Shown here in pieces: positions 17,401 to 23,559 of a stretch of DNA of 23,559 nt; position 1 is the stretch's first letter; each line of letters begins with the position of its first letter. A model generated the notes under the pieces. It ran no database searches. It was not told the origin of the DNA and saw only the letters and a list, made by a program, of their open reading frames with translations. Position numbers and translations under genes: made by a program. The stretch is from Bacillota bacterium (GTDB lineage Bacteria; Bacillota; UBA4882; UBA8346). The stretch lies in the NCBI GenBank assembly GCA_023426245.1, contig JAFABB010000010.1:1-23559 (forward strand), read 5' to 3'.

Positions 17401-17419
17401 AGGAAACTAACTTTTTCAT
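7511..17419 (-). CDS. Giant secreted Rhs/YD-repeat protein with polymorphic tip (Rhs1)
   Basis: A 3302-residue protein. The start at 17419 has AGGAGG just upstream and opens a Sec signal peptide (MKKLVSFLITILMVGLLAAT, cleaved near SWAA). Domains by approximate residue: two discoidin/F5-8-like domains (25-160, 165-305), a jelly-roll-like segment (315-415), a third discoidin-like domain (420-520), several bacterial Ig-like domains (522-960), an FN3 (962-1060), a ZU5-like segment ending HFS (1184-1186), an Rhs N-terminal plug-like region (YYNMGVSPF, 1207 onward), a long YD-repeat shell (about 1330-2570), an inserted discoidin-like domain (2579-2708), the Rhs core ending DPTGY (3000-3004), and a tip (3005-3302). 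It resembles WapA-type wall-associated effectors: adhesive modules outside, a YD cocoon enclosing a toxin. The exported partner gene follows 21 bases downstream. No frameshift is seen. Exact substrate is unknown. Confidence 0.9.
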   Translation of the reverse strand: MKKLVSFLITILMVGLLAATSWAATGEIAVTQVLGSSNAAPTGPAGFLVDGNPGTAWVTHDQTPGSAWAVLQLKETVRVEGIQLYGPCYGKLTVEYWQDNGWHSFLAADDLAGENFNPGWNLVDLSYDRIVTDKIRIWITNPGALSRLGGIGEIKVLGHNSSQSLERLEPAAVTFGGASEIEHPVGYLFDHNTYSYWRPLTGLFFNNPAVIDLGESCSIERIKIFGSGEAGKGKAKDNSFKLQYLSNGNWLDIPGMTNLSVTEIGPGWKSYNLAAPIAASKIRIVTGSNPKEGGIREIEIWGRKSLPSGGRYLESNRGPVFLKADTAANYSFTIASTVSGPVFLHVVTEGDSATPLTWELNGQSMGNLTNDSAVRGFTVYRQEINPNALWQGANFIRINGADITVRDCKLEMAAGSGLDFSGSPLTDRWNLTASGSGEYPIDLGGSYHLDELVLSYLGNDPQVQVSVYQNGEWLTLSPSSSTGNFVGGELVYSGIGVAGKIKISSGATSEGPAEISIRGSYINDGAPQITFSSPQDGACLGLSEWLGATLQGSIDNPDALLTINGIKVPTNGTGFKVLLSLLGLKSNEDNVIQATAVDSSGRTGTARITVRIGTLPEFTVNLGSGITYTTASSITVSGKTSILTGKVFINGAEVKLLSNFSFSQGVALQEGLNLITVKVSLLGSSIYNIKQFKVVRNSSVPSLKVLSPADGQVVNASQITVSGTASSLTPVAVSVNGKAATVDSGSFTSSPVSLSEGSNTLTVIAKDQNGLTSQAVLTIRRDSAKPVLSGITPAEGAYLNALTVKVTGTISDASPVAVLVNGVAATVSDSDSDKQFSATVRVSEGENTLNIQATDSAGNSATTVRNVFVDTGAPASFTPAANISGWSHNNKPTVTFSTADSGSGIDHYEIGVDGVISSSRAVSPYTFTTAIAEGEHTVQVKAVDKAGNYTTGEVKVFIDTVAPAAPSGFEVIPGIGRVIINWTDPQGEIVAYRITRTPAFSSGSYIDMARSSGTSALAQYIDGDVTDGAIYNYSLQALDHGGNYSVATTAMAVTVGLVAQNVDKNGGTVKFDNCQLNLAENSISIAGQIVIKQTSASLPDNEYAAKTGPVYSFTLLDQAGREIEAKFDEPATLTISYADMNIPSGFDSGDFGVYWYNQEGGYWEKLDYAVNDLENKTITVQLLHFSDYQVMTSQLVSPSLDSYYNMGVSPFQSYFRDNVESISPSSGGLSVSATDLKLPGRSGFDLVIKRTYDSGAAQQDRIIAANTDKKTYRKTPIDTFGCGWSLAIPWVEQTDKGKFIRLPEGQTIKITLSKNKMFTYHAGIHFTMQDTTSLTMRDGTTYEFGSDGKVTKQIDPSGLNTIQYSYDGRKIASITDSVGRVVNFHYATIGSKSLIDKISVADSHGAIRTITYDYNNGKDILTDVYDPKNRHTVYSYQSHALKSGSFPVISYTLDLLKTITYPMGAVSSYSYDLASQKSSGRWYSYEGTKVLYTQHMVLNKVTSYDYTMNPVIGSLGFSEFVPANSYMLSCKITEGNQNESTRVVTQNFGQIKNTALVNSLKSLSSYRGGLLFSSRTSINNNQEYESVEYTYNVPLRAINLEIHSHGGNYTYVITNNYDDWGNPTYRFDNSRNLSETWKYYKQNDLRFKNFVDTYTKTNQNPLDSGNQKVITITYEYNDTIGKPTLTKVNDGERDIVTTFDYDSYGNLVKKLQANESGDLETDFTYDMNYPFPVQKTLVGIKDADGNILGNIITRYGYDYFGNKLWEESPPEYYQSSSDYDNDTETARYRTTYTYDLLNRVTKVTLPGDDTNIHPIRQYIFDDDKNQCDFYNEMGQRNLFSFDGLGRLIQIDKYTGGAWNYPDKISTQYTYDDLDRIDTVTDANTNITKYDYDGMNRVTQVTYPDDNHVTIQYDDGANTVTITDENGVKVAEEHSDWANRLIEARQYCTYDGDTTVYAWAFQYDSFDNKVSQADPNFGVTKQVFDGLNHLSEITLPGATLIKPGATALSYETPKQSYSYDRLGNKISGTSANGNVIRYTYDPLGRQIKATAYKGDGGTVISETKNFYDALGNKIRSIDGNQKEWNYTYSVRGSLLSEADPEGNITRYRYDPLGNKIAVIDPRNTGEAPVTWYTISGNAVTIGDPRTDKSFTTWYLYDNLNRLYRTVLPGDTPPGDPYAASISDSYPHTETTYDNVGNKLSVRDANGVTTAYTYTSRNWVDSVKQNGKMKYSYSYDKKGNQTDITDALNHTTHLDYDSLNRVRQVVRPTALTKQEFTYDGVGNRLSVANGRGDTTYYTYNSLNWLTGVRDPLKNYTQYLYDLNGNQVQAIAANGLVTRNRYDELNRMIEQTDSLNQSTTYSYDGAGNRTGMRDRRGSLWAYQYYGNNLLKRLDVTNGTESYYAEYTYDATGNRKTVADNKNTVNFNFQDGVYQADPLNRLSSVDRSFDGATYRTEYQYQSAKPTLLSAIKYPEAISHLQYKYDEENRLSEVAGFTKPQGIGYNDDDTLQKLSYVNGVITNFTYDPAQRIKDITVNGSGTSVMEQHYTYDDQTNNIKTINDGKTTKTFTYDANNQLLKSVTPGKFMESDPTPGTYGIKKGDYLGVKMMDFTPVLTAMMGLDYNSSSIGIDFGAVAPGIKKIQIIPDGKFRAHRVTQRTLDLYTSPDNTIYTMASRSNWSFTADSEGVITITLKESVATRYLKIHVKFDERDSGFTAKNKATFLNDLAKMLRIYQEASSRTEEFHYDAAGNRKDQMITLIRSNTYSSSYYVNSDRLKTDGKFAFVYDEAGNLVKKGNTFKISGDTVTYTATSGDGVEYWQYTYDLLNRLTEVSKNGTVVADYEYSPDGLRQVKRGSTGTIHYVFEGTEPIFEKRISDSRIRSYIYALGKHLARVDGVIGDQAAKVYYYHTDQVGSVKAMTDSAGKVVYNADYMPFGSQFVKDGEFDELHGFTGKEYDSDTGLYYYNARWYDSELGRFISEDPMADPNNPNLYSYCANDPVNKIDPTGYGVLSPDNQSNYYGYSTSSYSSSSDSREQQRVNNYLKSNDITVTSTVNNDGTRSTSTTTTKPTKSPGVTETDTTTKNYDSEGNLISQFNDTTYIKKDGGTVTVSTSIIGNYKETYYTLRDQYGNLVQDGAVRSVTVIGARGWGDGYQSKTMKARGENPYDDAFIVATGDGRVGFISRANLEGSTAKFTDSEGKVHDGTNPSIAEGEFVINYGLHSGYEALRVNNNDMVGIEQNENPNPPAGRDYMDYCHIHKGGDGWNWSEGCLTVHESQWSNFMSYFGSNPNGVNNGNNAGSLIVTRF
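8408..10264 (-). repeat. Rhs core duplicated in Rhs2
   Basis: This segment (Rhs1 residues about 2386-3004) aligns with 2122-3966, in the same orientation, at both protein and DNA level, including the discoidin-like insertion. For example GDYLGVKMMDFTPVLTAMMG is present in both. Similarity stops at DPTGY on one side and at NLL on the other. Confidence 0.85.
13862..13870 (-). other. HFS motif at the end of a ZU5-like segment
   Basis: Residues His1184-Phe1185-Ser1186 sit in QLLHFSDYQVM, at the end of a beta-rich segment that begins near NGGTVKFDNCQLNLAENSIS. In eukaryotic ZU5/FIIND proteins and Nup98, HF-S is an autocleavage site. Whether it is active here is unknown; many bacterial secreted proteins carry this segment. 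Confidence 0.4.
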
Positions 17420-17464
17420 TGAAAAAACCTCCTGCGTGGAAATAAAGACTAAAATTCTATATAT

Positions 17465-17493
17465 TCTATATATAAATTGAAGCCGGTTTTCAA
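17465..17493 (-). promoter_or_regulatory. Candidate Rhs1 promoter overlapping a REP unit
   Basis: On the minus strand TTGAAA (17488-17493, inside the first hairpin of a REP unit) and TATAGA (17465-17470) are spaced by 17 bases, about 45 bases before the Rhs1 start. The surrounding A/T run (TATATATAGAATATATAG) offers alternative -10 boxes. Confidence 0.3.
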
Positions 17494-17535
17494 CCGGGTT
17501 GCTGTGTCCCAGCCGTGGGATTTATCCCGCGGATT
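17478..17535 (+). repeat. REP-like unit R1, copy a
   Basis: Two hairpins in 58 bases: CCGGTT-TTC-AACCGG, then CCGTGGG-ATTTAT-CCCGCGG, with AGCC heading each stem. Adjacent to the Rhs1 promoter region. Nearly identical to 17670-17727. Confidence 0.85.
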
Positions 17536-17578
17536 GACCATATTTGATGCCATTCAAAATCATTTGATTGTCCATTTT

Positions 17579-17642
17579 CATCCCCGACCGCGGGGTAAAA
17601 CCCCACGGCTATTTCAGTTCAACCCCCATCAATGGGGCTTTT
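17579..17642 (-). repeat. REP-like unit R2 (inverted), copy a
   Basis: It contains CCGCGGGGTAAAACCCCACGG and CCCCCATCAATGGGG. Read on the minus strand these become AGCC-headed hairpins of the same design as R1, so R1 and R2 are opposite-facing versions of one REP family. Confidence 0.8.
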
Positions 17643-17669
17643 AAACCTTTTCTCGTTCGTAATTTTCAT

Positions 17670-17727
17670 TGAAGCCGGTTTTCAACCGGGTTGCTTTGTC
17701 CCAGCCGTGGGATTTATCCCGCGGATT
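17670..17727 (+). repeat. REP-like unit R1, copy b
   Basis: Almost base-for-base identical to the copy at 17478-17535 (one change seen, GCTTTG for GCTGTG). It lies 62 bases beyond the stop of the RAYT gene. Confidence 0.85.
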
Positions 17728-17789
17728 GGCGATCATCAATATCATTCCAATGTGCATTTTCGTTGCTCTACCGTTTTTGAACATTTAAT

Positions 17790-18203
17790 TTAATCATCAC
17801 TTGGTAGTTCTAATGTCAATATCAAACCTTTCCCACTCTGATGATGTTCCTTTTGGTTCTCAATGTATCGTTTAATGATTTTTAAAGCTGATTTACCTAC
17901 ACTAAAAGCTCCATATCCATCCTGCCAATATAGTCCCGCTTCGATTTGATGATTTATAAAATATGATGTTGCTCCCTTAACCTCTGCTATAAATTCTGAT
18001 AATTTGATATTAGGATTGATTGAAAGCAACATATGGATATGGTCTTCTGTATTGCCGATAGCAATCAATTGCACATCAAACTTTTGACATTTCCCCTGAA
18101 CAATATCATTTATATTGACCATTACTTTATCGCTAATCATGGGTTCGCTATTCTTGGTTCGCCATATCAAATGAATATAAATTTCATAATGTGAACGTCG
18201 CAT
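17790..18203 (-). CDS. REP-associated tyrosine transposase (RAYT, IS200-type HUH)
   Basis: A 137-residue Y1 transposase-like protein. The HUH motif is H55-I-H57 (EDHIHMLLSI). The catalytic tyrosine is Y113 in IIKRYIENQKEHH, with Q117 four residues on. WQDGYGAFSVG is the usual segment before the catalytic helix. Length is slightly below typical IS200 TnpA. No ribosome binding site is visible before the ATG at 18201-18203. It is a single gene bracketed by REP-like palindromes on both sides, the standard arrangement for RAYTs, which nick or copy REP hairpins as single strands rather than moving as ordinary insertion sequences. All catalytic residues are present, so it may be active. It lies between the adhesin and Rhs1 on the same strand as both. 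Confidence 0.88.
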   Translation of the reverse strand: MRRSHYEIYIHLIWRTKNSEPMISDKVMVNINDIVQGKCQKFDVQLIAIGNTEDHIHMLLSINPNIKLSEFIAEVKGATSYFINHQIEAGLYWQDGYGAFSVGKSALKIIKRYIENQKEHHQSGKGLILTLELPSDD

Positions 18204-18209
18204 TTACAT

Positions 18210-18272
18210 CATCCCCGACCGCGGGGTAAAACCCCACGGCTATTTCAGTTCAACCCCCATCAATGGGGCTTT
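18210..18272 (-). repeat. REP-like unit R2 (inverted), copy b
   Basis: The same sequence as 17579-17642 over CATCCCCGACCGCGGGG and ACCCCCATCAATGGGGCTTT. It begins 7 bases before the RAYT start codon. Confidence 0.85.
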
Positions 18273-18300
18273 CTAAGGTTTTTTCCTCCGTTATTTTCAC

Positions 18301-18357
18301 TGAAGCCGGTTTTCAACCGGGTTGCTTTGTCCCGCCGTGGGATTTATCCCGCGGATT
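18301..18357 (+). repeat. REP-like unit R1, copy c
   Basis: As the other R1 copies, but one base shorter (CCCGCCGTGGG for CCCAGCCGTGGG). Forms the outer right edge of the array. Confidence 0.85.
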
Positions 18358-18558
18358 AGCTGTTTGGCTCTTACCCATTTTCCCCTCCCCCATAGCGAAT
18401 GTGATTAGAGCGAGGGAGGGACACTCCAATGAATCAGCCCTAAGGGTGAGGGCATAGACTACAACGCCGGCCCAAATTTCCATGTCCGTTACGGAGCTTT
18501 CGGGCTTCCAAGTCACGCCAACCATAACTTTTATCTTTTCACTTTTAATTTTTCTCTT
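18358..18558. other. Intergenic stretch between REP array and adhesin
   Basis: No gene is supported. An imperfect inverted repeat, CCCCTCCCCC (about 18383-18392) against GAGGGAGGGA (about 18412-18421), could form a hairpin on either strand. It may end the adhesin transcript or be another dispersed repeat. No T-run follows on the minus strand. Confidence 0.35.
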
Positions 18559-21500
18559 TTACTTATTCCCACTATTGCCCGGTATCTGATTCACCTCATC
18601 GATGGTCAGATCGGTATCTTTTTCGCTGTAGTAATCCATTCCATTCCCGGAGAATGTGCAGTCCTTCACTACCGGCCTGCCTCCCTCGTCTTCTTTGATA
18701 CCGTAAAGGGTATTCTCCAGGAACCTACAACCGCTGACCGCCGGGGCAGTCCCGTAAACATGCAGTCCGGCCTGGTTGTTCCGGAAAGTGCAATTCTTTA
18801 AAGTGACTGTGGCTCCACCCACCACCGTGACTCCCCGTTCGGCGTCCTTCACGGTAACGCCGTCCAGAGCGCCCTGTCCTTCCAGATAAATCCCCTTCCA
18901 ACTGCCGGCCTGGCCGCTCGAAGAAGCGAAGGAAACCGTCCGGCCGCTGTCTGTGATATTCAAAGTTCCTTTGATATCCAAGGTAAAACCGCTATCCGAT
19001 GTACCGTTCACAATCACTTGGGTTCCCGGAAGAACCGTCAAGGTAATCCCTGCCGGCACCGTGACATCCCCGTAAATATATTGGGTGCCGCTCCAGGTCT
19101 CATCGGCATACAAAGTCCCGCTGGCGGTATTGCCCACCGTGACCGTGGTGGTGGCTACCGTTACTCCCCCGTCATTATCCGTAACGGTCAACGTTAGAGT
19201 GTAAGTACCGGTTTTAGCATACGGATGGGTAGATACCACTCCGCTCAAATCTTCTCCGCCATCCCCGGGATTCCAGAGATAACTGACAGGATGTCCGTCC
19301 GGATCGCTCACGGCCGCGTTGAAAATCACCACCGCTCCGGGTGTGGTATTGAGGGGAGTCAAGGTGATCTGCGGCGGCGCATTGACCCGGATGGTTTGGG
19401 TCTTTGTTGTTCCCGGATTGCCGGCTAAATCTTTCGGTTCGGCCGTCAAGGTATAAGTTTGGGGTGTGCTTTGATTAAAGATAAAGCTGTTTTCACCGGC
19501 TGCTGCGCTGATGGTTGAAACTTCAGCCGTCCTATCCGGGACGCTGAGGGTAAACTTGATCGTAGCCGTTTCACTCAAGGTATATCCGATAGTAAGCGGC
19601 GGAGTATTCAAGACCAGGGTGGTGTCACCTTGGGTGAATGTACATTCCGGCGCGATGGTGTCGACCGTAATCGCCCGGCTGTATCCGGCAGCCGACCAAA
19701 CGCCCGCGCCGTTGCAAGTTTGAATCGCGATCTGGAAGACTTGCCCTTCTGCAAGATTCAAGTAAGGTAAAGTATTGTCGAACTGGTCAAGGGGCGCTTC
19801 TTGGATGCTCTGCCACTCTCCGCCCGGCGCAGCCACGATACCCATCCGGTAATGAGTGACGGCGCTTTCCGGGTCGCTTGAGGCGAAAGTAATCCCGCTC
19901 ACCTGGGTCTTGGAAGTGCTATAGCTCCCCGAACCGTGGCTAATCACAGGAGTTGTCGGAGCGGTATGGTCGATCAGGATTTTTTGGCTGACCAGAGCCG
20001 TTGACCACAGTCCCACGTTATCTTTAGCCCGGACCATCAAGTAAACGAGGCTGTTATGAGTCACATTGGTGGTCGGAACATTGAATTCGATCGAACCGTT
20101 GGTACCCGCTACATCTACCCATCCATTGCTGTATAGGGTGGAATTGTTCAAGGTGCCGAGGGCGTATTGATAGCCGCTGATGCCTGAGAGATTATCCGAG
20201 GCGGTAGCGGTAACGTTGATCTGAGTGTCGCCATAAGTAGGATATTTCAATCCGCTGGCACCCATGACTGGAGCTTGACGATCCAAAATAATACCGGCAC
20301 TGATTCCCCATTCCTCGTTCTGACGTCGAGAGTATGTGGCTGCGGCATTAAGACCCCGGACCAGTAAGCGGTATTTGCCGTCTGCCAGATAGGTGGCATC
20401 AATGGCGATACTGCGGTTGAGCTGAACATTGGTCCAACTGCCAGGGGTATTGTTCATCTGGGCTTCCGGTACCAAGGCCCATTCATAAGATACCACCGGC
20501 GAAATGGAAGCAACCACATCCCAGTTGAAAATTAAGGTATTGCCAGAGACAGCGCCGTTGACATTGGTGATTTTCGGTGCACCGTTATCCAGAATAACTC
20601 CGGTACTGTAACCGGCTTGAGATAGGTTGGTAGCTCCATCGGAGCAAACAGCTTTATACACGGTTACTTGATCACTTGTAACTGTAGGGTTTACTGCAAT
20701 GGTCCCCTTATCCGAAGTACTGTAATCAGTGCTCTGGTTGATATCTGATTGACTGGCATAAGTATATTCATAAACGGTGACACCGTTTAAATCATACGAA
20801 TTAATGGAAAGGGTCAGGTTATTGGTATTTGTTACGTACGTCGCTTTCTGACTTTCTCCCAGATTGATGGCTTGATTCAAGGTGACCTCGGGAATAACCG
20901 GCGCGTTTTTGTCGATGATGATCCCTTCGCTATAACCGATAGTGCTTAAACCCGCCTGATTAGTAGCCTTCACAGCGAAGCGATAGTTAACCCCATCGGT
21001 TAAATCAGTCTGGTTTGTGGAAGCTTCAGTAGCTTGGCCGACATCGGTCCAAGTTGCATTGGTAATATCAGTCCCATAGGGAATCAAAGCCCATTGATAG
21101 TTGATAGTTCCGCCATTAGCATCAAAGGGTGTCCACACCCAATTGGCTTTTAAGGGTTGTTTGCCCGGGTTGATATAGTCCCCTTGGTCGGTGACCACCG
21201 GAGTCGGCGGTGCCGTGTTGTTAATAATGATACCGGGGGCGGCTTTTTCACTTTCCAGTCCGGCGCCGTTGCTGACCCGGATGGTGAGATAGTAGCTTTT
21301 ACCGCTGGTTAAACTGAGCAGTTTTCCGTTGACATCCCGGGTCAAGGAAGATGAAGTACCGCTGACCTCTACCCAACCGCCGGTAATATCCGTTTGGTAG
21401 TAACTGCTGCCCAAGGCCACCCAGGTCTTGGTGATACTTGATTCACTATCTGCCGCAGACCAGCTGAAGGCCAAATTCTCACTAGTGCTGTAAGCCGGGG

Positions 21501-23559
21501 TAACCAGACTGTTAATGACCGGGATTGTGGTATCGACCATCACGCCCGAGCTTGTTCCGGTAAGGGAACTGCCGTCACTAAAGTTGGCTTGGACCTGGAA
21601 ACAATATGTTTTGCCGGATTCCAGCTTTAAATTGTCAACTGTAACCTGGGTATCGTGGGTGGTGACCCAGTCGGTTACGGTTTGTCCATTTAGTTCATGA
21701 ATACGATATTGATAATTGGTAACTGTTTTACTGCCGCTATATTTCCACCATCCGGTGAGCTTGTCGCTAAATCCGCTATAGGGCCCCTGGTCGCTGACGA
21801 ATACTTTCTCCTGATTGTTGCTGACATTCAAGGGGATCGTGGTGGAACTTTTAAGCCCGGCTCCGTTAACGGCTTCGACGGTTACCGTGTAGCTACCGTC
21901 AGTAGCGGATGGTAACTCAAACCGGAATTGGTTACCGGATTGAACCAGCCAGCCATCTTGATTTCCGTCCGTGGCAGTGGTAATTTTGACGCCATCGGCT
22001 GAAGTGATGGCCAGACGATATTGAACGATTGTTGACTCTGTTTCAGTGGCGCTCACAGTAAAGGCCATTTGCTCACCGATAGCCACTGCGTTTGTCGGGC
22101 CGCTAATGGTCAAGTTTTGGGGAGCGCTATTGTCATATACAAATTTTTCACTCTTAACTTCTGTGACGAGCCCCACTTTATTGGTAACTTTGGCTGCCAC
22201 CTGATAGCTTGTACCGGGTATTAAAACAGTCGCTTTGACACTATCCCAGGTTCCCCAGGGGGAAACGGCTGCACCACTGGAGGAGTTAATCATAGCAAAA
22301 AGAGTACTGGCGATGCCGCTTTGGTCGTCTTTGGCATTGCATGTTGCATTCAGATTATTTTTGTCAGCTAAGTAAAGGCTGCTGCCGTAACTGGTCAGCC
22401 CAGTCAGAGCCAGAGCGGTTTCAGGAGCTGAAGTATCCAGTTTGATGGGTCCAAAATATTGGACTTCAGAACGGTTACCGGCTGCATCTTCGATGGCCAG
22501 GGCTAAATAGTATTCATTTCCGTTATTTCCATTTAGATTGATTATTTGACGAAACTGTTGCATATTGGGACTTAAAGCAATGATTTGTCCCGTCCCCAGC
22601 CCGGCGCTTTGATCCTTAAGAATCCAGTAGCGCATGATGCTAAGACCGGATTGGATAACACCGTCGGTATCGCTTCCATTAAAACTAACGGGTAATTTAC
22701 CACTGGATAAATAACAGCTGCCGTCCCGGTCCAGTTCCAACTGGGCGTTGGATAGCATAGGAAGGGTCCGGTCAACTTTCAAATTGTTGACTTCTACAGG
22801 TGTGCTGTTACCCGCTTTATCTACGGCAACGAAATGCAGGTGGTAATTACCTTCCGTCAGTAACATCACTCCGCTCAAACTGCCGCTGCCGTTATCCGTC
22901 AGGTTGATCACACCACTGTCGATGGTTGTGTTATTAACGGCTGAAATTTTCGTATAGCTTACTTTGTCAATCCCGCTCAAAGCATCATTGGCTGTGATTT
23001 CCAATCGGTTTTGATTCGTATAGGTATATCGGGCCGCTTCCACGGTCAGGATCGGGACCATGGTATCAACAGTAAAGGTTGCTGGATTGCCTTTGGTTAT
23101 GTTGTATCCATCATAGGCTTCAATGTACCAGTTATAGGTCTTGCCATGGACTAGTCCATCGATTTCATAACCGCTGGTGACATTGAGATATTCTTGATAT
23201 TCTTTATCGCTGGCGGCTTTAAGATAGAGATTGTAGATAATGTTATCGCCATCCACATCGCTGGCGGACGTAAAGGTAAAGGCTACCTTGCCCTGGGCGA
23301 AACTGAGCGGTGATTTTAATTCCGCCACTGTCGCCGGAGTATTGGGAACCTCTCGGGTGAAGACTGTTCCCTCAGTGCGGTCCCCGGAGCTGTTTAAGGC
23401 GACTAAACGATAGGAGTAGCTGCCGTGGGCAACCAGTCCGCCATGGGTGAAGATGCCCGATACCGGCGAAAGGGTGGCCAAGACTGTGAAAGTGTTGGTA
23501 CCGCTATCTTGGGCGCCGTATTCCAGGCTATATTGATTGGCTCCGCTGGCAACGGTATC
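18559..23559 (-). CDS. Giant extracellular Ig/FN3-repeat protein with PKD and beta-helix (5' end outside window)
   Basis: The frame is open to the window edge, so 1666 residues of a longer protein are visible; the TTG near 23481 is not its start. Most of the length is a series of about 100-residue FN3/Ig-like repeats, many closing with a motif such as GYSEGIIIDKNAPV, GIIINNTAPP or GVILDNGAPK. Near 19130-19390 there is a PKD domain (VSDPDGHPVSYLWNPGDG, TYTLTLTVTDNDGG). The C-terminal 190 or so residues form a right-handed parallel beta-helix (GSWKGIYLEG, TLKNCTFRNN, PVVKDCTFSGN). No LPXTG, dockerin or S-layer anchor is seen at the C-terminus. Likely role: cell-surface or secreted adhesin or polysaccharide-binding protein. 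Enzymatic activity of the helix cannot be claimed. It is not in an obvious operon with Rhs1, since 1.1 kb with the REP array separates them. Confidence 0.85.
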   Translation of the reverse strand, partial: DTVASGANQYSLEYGAQDSGTNTFTVLATLSPVSGIFTHGGLVAHGSYSYRLVALNSSGDRTEGTVFTREVPNTPATVAELKSPLSFAQGKVAFTFTSASDVDGDNIIYNLYLKAASDKEYQEYLNVTSGYEIDGLVHGKTYNWYIEAYDGYNITKGNPATFTVDTMVPILTVEAARYTYTNQNRLEITANDALSGIDKVSYTKISAVNNTTIDSGVINLTDNGSGSLSGVMLLTEGNYHLHFVAVDKAGNSTPVEVNNLKVDRTLPMLSNAQLELDRDGSCYLSSGKLPVSFNGSDTDGVIQSGLSIMRYWILKDQSAGLGTGQIIALSPNMQQFRQIINLNGNNGNEYYLALAIEDAAGNRSEVQYFGPIKLDTSAPETALALTGLTSYGSSLYLADKNNLNATCNAKDDQSGIASTLFAMINSSSGAAVSPWGTWDSVKATVLIPGTSYQVAAKVTNKVGLVTEVKSEKFVYDNSAPQNLTISGPTNAVAIGEQMAFTVSATETESTIVQYRLAITSADGVKITTATDGNQDGWLVQSGNQFRFELPSATDGSYTVTVEAVNGAGLKSSTTIPLNVSNNQEKVFVSDQGPYSGFSDKLTGWWKYSGSKTVTNYQYRIHELNGQTVTDWVTTHDTQVTVDNLKLESGKTYCFQVQANFSDGSSLTGTSSGVMVDTTIPVINSLVTPAYSTSENLAFSWSAADSESSITKTWVALGSSYYQTDITGGWVEVSGTSSSLTRDVNGKLLSLTSGKSYYLTIRVSNGAGLESEKAAPGIIINNTAPPTPVVTDQGDYINPGKQPLKANWVWTPFDANGGTINYQWALIPYGTDITNATWTDVGQATEASTNQTDLTDGVNYRFAVKATNQAGLSTIGYSEGIIIDKNAPVIPEVTLNQAINLGESQKATYVTNTNNLTLSINSYDLNGVTVYEYTYASQSDINQSTDYSTSDKGTIAVNPTVTSDQVTVYKAVCSDGATNLSQAGYSTGVILDNGAPKITNVNGAVSGNTLIFNWDVVASISPVVSYEWALVPEAQMNNTPGSWTNVQLNRSIAIDATYLADGKYRLLVRGLNAAATYSRRQNEEWGISAGIILDRQAPVMGASGLKYPTYGDTQINVTATASDNLSGISGYQYALGTLNNSTLYSNGWVDVAGTNGSIEFNVPTTNVTHNSLVYLMVRAKDNVGLWSTALVSQKILIDHTAPTTPVISHGSGSYSTSKTQVSGITFASSDPESAVTHYRMGIVAAPGGEWQSIQEAPLDQFDNTLPYLNLAEGQVFQIAIQTCNGAGVWSAAGYSRAITVDTIAPECTFTQGDTTLVLNTPPLTIGYTLSETATIKFTLSVPDRTAEVSTISAAAGENSFIFNQSTPQTYTLTAEPKDLAGNPGTTKTQTIRVNAPPQITLTPLNTTPGAVVIFNAAVSDPDGHPVSYLWNPGDGGEDLSGVVSTHPYAKTGTYTLTLTVTDNDGGVTVATTTVTVGNTASGTLYADETWSGTQYIYGDVTVPAGITLTVLPGTQVIVNGTSDSGFTLDIKGTLNITDSGRTVSFASSSGQAGSWKGIYLEGQGALDGVTVKDAERGVTVVGGATVTLKNCTFRNNQAGLHVYGTAPAVSGCRFLENTLYGIKEDEGGRPVVKDCTFSGNGMDYYSEKDTDLTIDEVNQIPGNSGNK

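Noticed and set aside
17478..18357. The palindrome array as a CRISPR
   Set aside because: The units are two-hairpin palindromes in alternating orientation with irregular spacing, and a HUH transposase sits among them instead of Cas genes.

Overview
The window looks like an accessory region of a bacterial chromosome that carries contact-dependent or secreted effectors. Strong AGGAGG-type ribosome binding sites and a Sec-exported Rhs/YD protein built like WapA suggest a Bacillota-type organism, but this is an inference with moderate confidence. No housekeeping gene is present to settle taxonomy.

Layout from right to left, the direction of most transcription. Positions 18559-23559 (minus) hold the 3' part of a giant extracellular protein: many FN3/Ig-like repeats, a PKD domain and a C-terminal right-handed beta-helix. 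It enters the window already open. Positions 17478-18357 form a REP-like palindrome array (three R1 units, two inverted R2 units) enclosing a small IS200-type HUH transposase, a RAYT. Positions 7511-17419 (minus) encode a 3302-residue secreted Rhs/YD protein (Rhs1): signal peptide, discoidin-like and Ig-like modules, an FN3, a ZU5-like segment ending in HFS, a long YD-repeat shell with an embedded discoidin-like domain, the DPTGY boundary and a C-terminal tip with an L,D-transpeptidase-like SEGC motif. The next gene (6764-7489, minus) is exported and carries an NADase-type glycan-binding domain; it is the likely partner or immunity protein of that tip.

Positions 1-6760 otherwise form a mobile-element and recombination zone. 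It contains one near-complete DDE transposase gene (4766-5862) with an N-terminal frameshift, two deleted relatives of it (136-398, 6072-6206), and copies of a roughly 155-bp hairpin-bearing repeat. It also holds a MntA/HepT nucleotidyltransferase-HEPN toxin-antitoxin pair (4079-4716, plus) and a 5'-truncated second Rhs (Rhs2, 1321-3966, minus). Rhs2 is homologous to Rhs1 up to DPTGY, then carries an unrelated toxin-like tip followed 13 bases later by a small cytoplasmic gene, the probable immunity gene (702-1307).

Taken together this is a main secreted Rhs effector plus a displaced orphan tip/immunity cassette. Both cassettes are bordered on their 3' side by the same hairpin repeats and transposase debris. 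The exported partner of tip 1 and the cytoplasmic partner of tip 2 suggest that the two tips act in different compartments: cell wall for tip 1, cytoplasm or inner membrane for tip 2. Tip and immunity sequences are visibly richer in A+T than the Rhs core, as expected for exchanged modules.
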